Below are positions 7,001 through 8,549 of a stretch of 8,549 nt of DNA, piece after piece. The notes under the pieces were generated by a model. That model did no database searches. It was given only the letters and a program-made list of their open reading frames with translations, and was not told the DNA's origin. Source of the DNA: CALZFJ01 sp964459845 (GTDB lineage: Bacteria > Bacteroidota > Bacteroidia > Bacteroidales > Muribaculaceae); the NCBI GenBank assembly GCA_964459845.1, contig CAYWOC010000051.1:1-8549 (forward strand), given 5' to 3'. The first letter of the stretch is position 1, and each line of letters opens with the position of its first letter. A program made the translations under genes and the position numbers.

Positions 7001-7144
7001 CCTATGATGATTGAAAACGACACCCTGTGGTCTCCTATGGCAGCGGTGATATTCTTCGGCACACTGATTTCAATGATATTGATAGCCACAGTTCTGCCTG
7101 TGGTGTATTGGATGGTATTCAAGAAGCAAGACAACAATGGCTAA
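4037..7144 (+). CDS. RND-family efflux transporter, inner-membrane subunit
   Basis: This 1035-residue proton-driven pump subunit would work as a trimer in the inner membrane with the lipoprotein adaptor encoded just upstream. The topology is the full RND pattern: TM1 (about 27-46), a large periplasmic loop (about 50-345; YPGATSSQVEERVTKQLE at 65-82), TM2-TM6 (about 350-500), TM7 (about 543-562), a second periplasmic loop (about 565-870) and TM8-TM12 (about 874-1029). The proton-relay aspartates are present in TM4 as D415 and D416 (GMVVDDSVVIIDN). In TM10 the position of the AcrB relay lysine (K940) is arginine, R941 (GILVRNGIIMLDYAEEL). The sequence type resembles the common Bacteroides pumps with VYPGAT and FTYKEVNKKKT motifs. 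I class it with multidrug-type RND pumps and not metal pumps because the CusA metal-binding features are not evident. No outer-membrane channel gene follows. A second ATG at 4040 is an equally possible start. Confidence 0.95.
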   Translation: MMNNKSSNQLKPKPRSFIEAAMSYHNIVILLVSMLVITGITGLICMPKQEMPEFTIRQGAVVAVYPGATSSQVEERVTKQLEDFIFTYKEVNKKKTYSQSKDGMAIIYIELNGNIEDKDAFWSKFKHGLAGFKSSLPAGVLALQAVDDIADTSALLITIDSKQKTYRELREYLDNLKERLRRIDAISNLRTYGLQNEQISVYLDQNKLAKYGIGPYTLLNDLALQGFTTLSGKVDTDRQTLPIHITDSYNTKRDIAEQIVFHDASGDIIRLKDVAHIVREYPEQNKYITSDGRKCVLLSVEMRKGNDIVKMGEEVKKQLAEFEASMPDDVHINTITDQSKVVSESVINFLRELLISVLAVILVVILLMPRRVAEVSAMSIPITIFSSVGLFFMFGMELNTVTLAALIVTLGMVVDDSVVIIDNYMEKLGQGMPRWDAAVAAPREFFMSVLSATLSISLTFFPFLFTMTGDMGDFVQSFPWAMFIILSISLSVSLLLTPYLQYRLIDKGITTEPASAKKRKMPLDYLQDGYSWLLARCFAHPHITVATAVILLAVGATVFINLPQRMMPIAERNQFAVEFYLPNGTSAKRTAAITDSMEHILKRDPRVTAVTIFIGQGSPRFNVTYAPQIGSTNFAQFIVNTKDNASTAAVLDEYADKYTEAFPDAHIRWKQMDYNNATYPIEIRISGDTIATLQHAAKLVEQCMRDIDGITMIRTNFEEPTPGISITPNDTEANRLGVNKALLSADLAIRYGDGVPVTTMWEGDYPVSIVLKSAQKPDYSATALRDEYIPVMGGISAVPLRQLAAISPDWTQGCIVRRNGVRTISVTAEPMRGFNADLLTEQLETKVAELNLPSSLTITTGGMAERDRETMPMVASGVLIAVVIIFFILLFHFKKISLALVNLSAMALCIFGAAIGLVITGYDVSITCVLGVVSLMGILVRNGIIMLDYAEELRRDEGLTVRDAAQHAGERRMRPIFLTSAAASVGVLPMMIENDTLWSPMAAVIFFGTLISMILIATVLPVVYWMVFKKQDNNG

Positions 7145-7350
7145 TTGCCATCAAGTTCTTGCTCTCTGCCAAGGACAGGCAGTTGGTTTCTTCAGGATTC
7201 CTTGAGTTCCCTGATGGAAAAAAAATAAAGTTCCAAAGCCGTCCAGAAAGGAGGCTGCGACAGTGTCAGCAGATTTTAGACTTAAACAATTCTATCGTTA
7301 AGAATTTGACAGTTTTGTATTCCGAGAAGTAATACAATGCCGAGCATACT
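7145..7350 (+). other. Intergenic spacer with an orphan open frame
   Basis: The spacer between the convergent RND gene and rpsA holds one plus-strand frame that stays open to a TAA ending at 7332. Its only ATG is at 7027, inside the RND gene in another frame. The part beyond the RND stop reads like protein (for example SGFLEFPDGKKIKF), but it has no ATG of its own and no family that I recognise. It may be the tail of a decayed gene or chance. A short imperfect hairpin, CTGCGAC-AGT-GTCAGCAG, lies around 7256-7273. I see no promoter. Confidence 0.35.
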
Positions 7351-7387
7351 AAAAAAAAGGCGAAGCCACCGTGCGTGACTTCGCCTT
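7351..7387 (-). terminator. Terminator of rpsA, possibly also ending the efflux operon
   Basis: The stem AAGGCGAAG (7357-7365) with CTTCGCCTT (7379-7387) is extended inward by CAC/GTG. On the minus strand it is followed by a run of eight T (7358-7351), a strong Rho-independent signal 22 bp after the rpsA stop. On the plus strand the following CGCTTTATATT is a poor T-tract, so termination of the RND transcript from the other side would be weaker. Confidence 0.9.
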
Positions 7388-7409
7388 CGCTTTATATTCT
7401 AATGAAATA

Positions 7410-8549
7410 TTATTTCTTAGAAAGTTTTTCCTTAAGAGCTGCAAGAGCTTCAAGGTCACCGAGAGTTGTCTTCTCGATAGTGTTGTTGATAACTGGAGTT
7501 TCTTCCTTAGCAGCCTTCTTAGCGTTCTTCTTAGCTTCAGCCTTAGCCTCATCTTCGAAAATACGGCTGTGAGAAAGGATGATTCTCTTAGCATCCTTAT
7601 TGAATTCGATAACCTTGAAGTTAAGCTTTTCGTCTTGCTTAGCTTGAGTTCCGTCTTCTTTTACAAGATGCTTAGGAGTAGCGAAACCTTCAACGCCATA
7701 AGGAAGAGCGACAACTGCGCCCTTGTCAAGCATTTCAGTGATAGTGCCTTCGTGGATGCTACCTACTGTGAAGATTGTCTCAAATACGTCCCAAGGGTTC
7801 TCCTCAAGTTGCTTGTGGCCGAGGCTCAAGCGGCGGTTGTCCTTGTCAATTTCAAGCACTTGAACATCGATGTCGGCACCGATTTGAGTGAACTCTGATG
7901 GATGCTTGATTTTCTTAGTCCAAGAAAGGTCAGAGATGTGGATAAGTCCATCTACGCCCTCCTCAAGTTCTACAAATACACCGAAGTTAGTGAAGTTGCG
8001 AACCTTAGCAGTGTGCTTAGAACCTACTGCATATTTCTCTTCGATATTCTCCCATGGATCTGGCTTAAGTTGCTTGATACCAAGCGACATCTTACGCTCT
8101 TCGCGGTCGAGGGTCAAGATGACAGCCTCTACCTCGTCGCCCACCTTCATGAAGTCCTGAGCTGAACGCAAGTGTTGTGACCAAGACATTTCGCTGACGT
8201 GGATAAGGCCTTCTACGCCAGGAGCGATTTCAATGAATGCACCGTAATCTGCCATAACGACAACTTTACCCTTAACCTTGTCACCAACCTTCAAGTTTGG
8301 ATCAAGAGCATCCCATGGATGTGGTTGAAGTTGCTTCAAGCCGAGAGCGATACGCTTCTTCTCATCATCGAAGTCAAGGATAACGACGTTGAGTTTCTGG
8401 TCGAGTTCAACCACTTCTTTCGGATCGCTGACACGGCCCCAAGAAAGGTCTGTGATGTGAATCAAACCGTCTACGCCACCCAGGTCGATAAATACACCAT
8501 AGGAAGTGATATTCTTAACGGTACCTTCGAGAACTTGTCCTTTTTCGAG
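7410..8549 (-). CDS. rpsA: 30S ribosomal protein S1, N-terminus beyond the window
   Basis: The last 379 residues of ribosomal protein S1 are visible; S1 binds mRNA on the small subunit and helps load it for translation. Four S1 RNA-binding domains are seen at about residues 3-73, 86-158, 172-244 and 259-328 of the fragment. They carry the repeated G-V-F-V/I-E/D-L and GLIHISDLSW signatures; the last is diverged (KGAVVALPYGVEGFATPKHL). A charged, alanine- and lysine-rich linker (about 332-350) leads to the tail TLGDLEALAALKEKLSKK. The frame is open to the right edge; the GLIH at 8465 is inside a domain and is not the start. Bacteroidota S1 proteins are about 600 residues with six domains, so about one third is missing here. 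The even, restricted codon use fits a highly expressed gene. Transcription ends at the hairpin at 7351-7387. Confidence 0.97.
   Translation of the reverse strand, partial: LEKGQVLEGTVKNITSYGVFIDLGGVDGLIHITDLSWGRVSDPKEVVELDQKLNVVILDFDDEKKRIALGLKQLQPHPWDALDPNLKVGDKVKGKVVVMADYGAFIEIAPGVEGLIHVSEMSWSQHLRSAQDFMKVGDEVEAVILTLDREERKMSLGIKQLKPDPWENIEEKYAVGSKHTAKVRNFTNFGVFVELEEGVDGLIHISDLSWTKKIKHPSEFTQIGADIDVQVLEIDKDNRRLSLGHKQLEENPWDVFETIFTVGSIHEGTITEMLDKGAVVALPYGVEGFATPKHLVKEDGTQAKQDEKLNFKVIEFNKDAKRIILSHSRIFEDEAKAEAKKNAKKAAKEETPVINNTIEKTTLGDLEALAALKEKLSKK

Noticed and set aside
7027..7332. 101-codon plus-strand frame as a complete gene
   Set aside because: Its first 40 codons are an out-of-frame reading of the RND C-terminus. 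Only the part after 7144 could have meaning, and it has no start codon of its own.
7371..7898. Plus-strand 175-codon frame opposite rpsA
   Set aside because: The opposite strand is unambiguous ribosomal protein S1, and this frame is its antisense reading.

Overview
The window looks like chromosomal DNA of a Bacteroidales bacterium. The evidence is the ribosomal protein S1 sequence, several promoter-like sites of the Bacteroides type (TTTG near -33 and TAnnTTTG near -7), AT-rich start regions without clear Shine-Dalgarno sequences, and a secreted-protein family typical of gut Bacteroidota. The protein style and moderate GC would fit Muribaculaceae or Prevotella-like lineages, but the genus cannot be fixed from this window.

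Layout. Bases 1-879 (minus strand) hold two short secreted proteins of unknown function, six bases apart. The downstream one runs off the left edge. Bases 880-1714 have no convincing protein gene. They contain a 164-bp element (930-1093) with 14-bp perfect terminal inverted repeats and exact 8-bp direct repeats on both sides. This is the signature of a MITE, and the GTAA termini and 8-bp duplication point to the IS66 family. It lies in the leader of the secreted-protein operon, between the predicted promoter and the first gene. Further right are a GC-richer stretch with a doubtful 59-codon frame, a pair of CATTTTCGGGG repeats, and a strong terminator. That terminator serves a minus-strand tRNA-Leu(UAG), which has an excellent promoter just upstream.

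From 2128 to 7144 (plus strand) there is a Crp/Fnr-family regulator, then a lipoprotein membrane-fusion protein and an RND inner-membrane transporter. The last two form a tight pair and probably make a proton-driven efflux pump. No outer-membrane channel gene is present, so the pump presumably uses one encoded elsewhere. The regulator may control the pump, but this rests only on gene order.

Bases 7145-7350 hold only a doubtful open frame. A strong hairpin with a T-tract then ends rpsA, which enters from the right edge on the minus strand and shows its last four S1 domains and tail.

The most noteworthy item is the MITE-like element, which is intact at both ends and appears to have lengthened an mRNA leader from roughly 53 to 225 nt. 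The protein genes are otherwise ordinary for the order.
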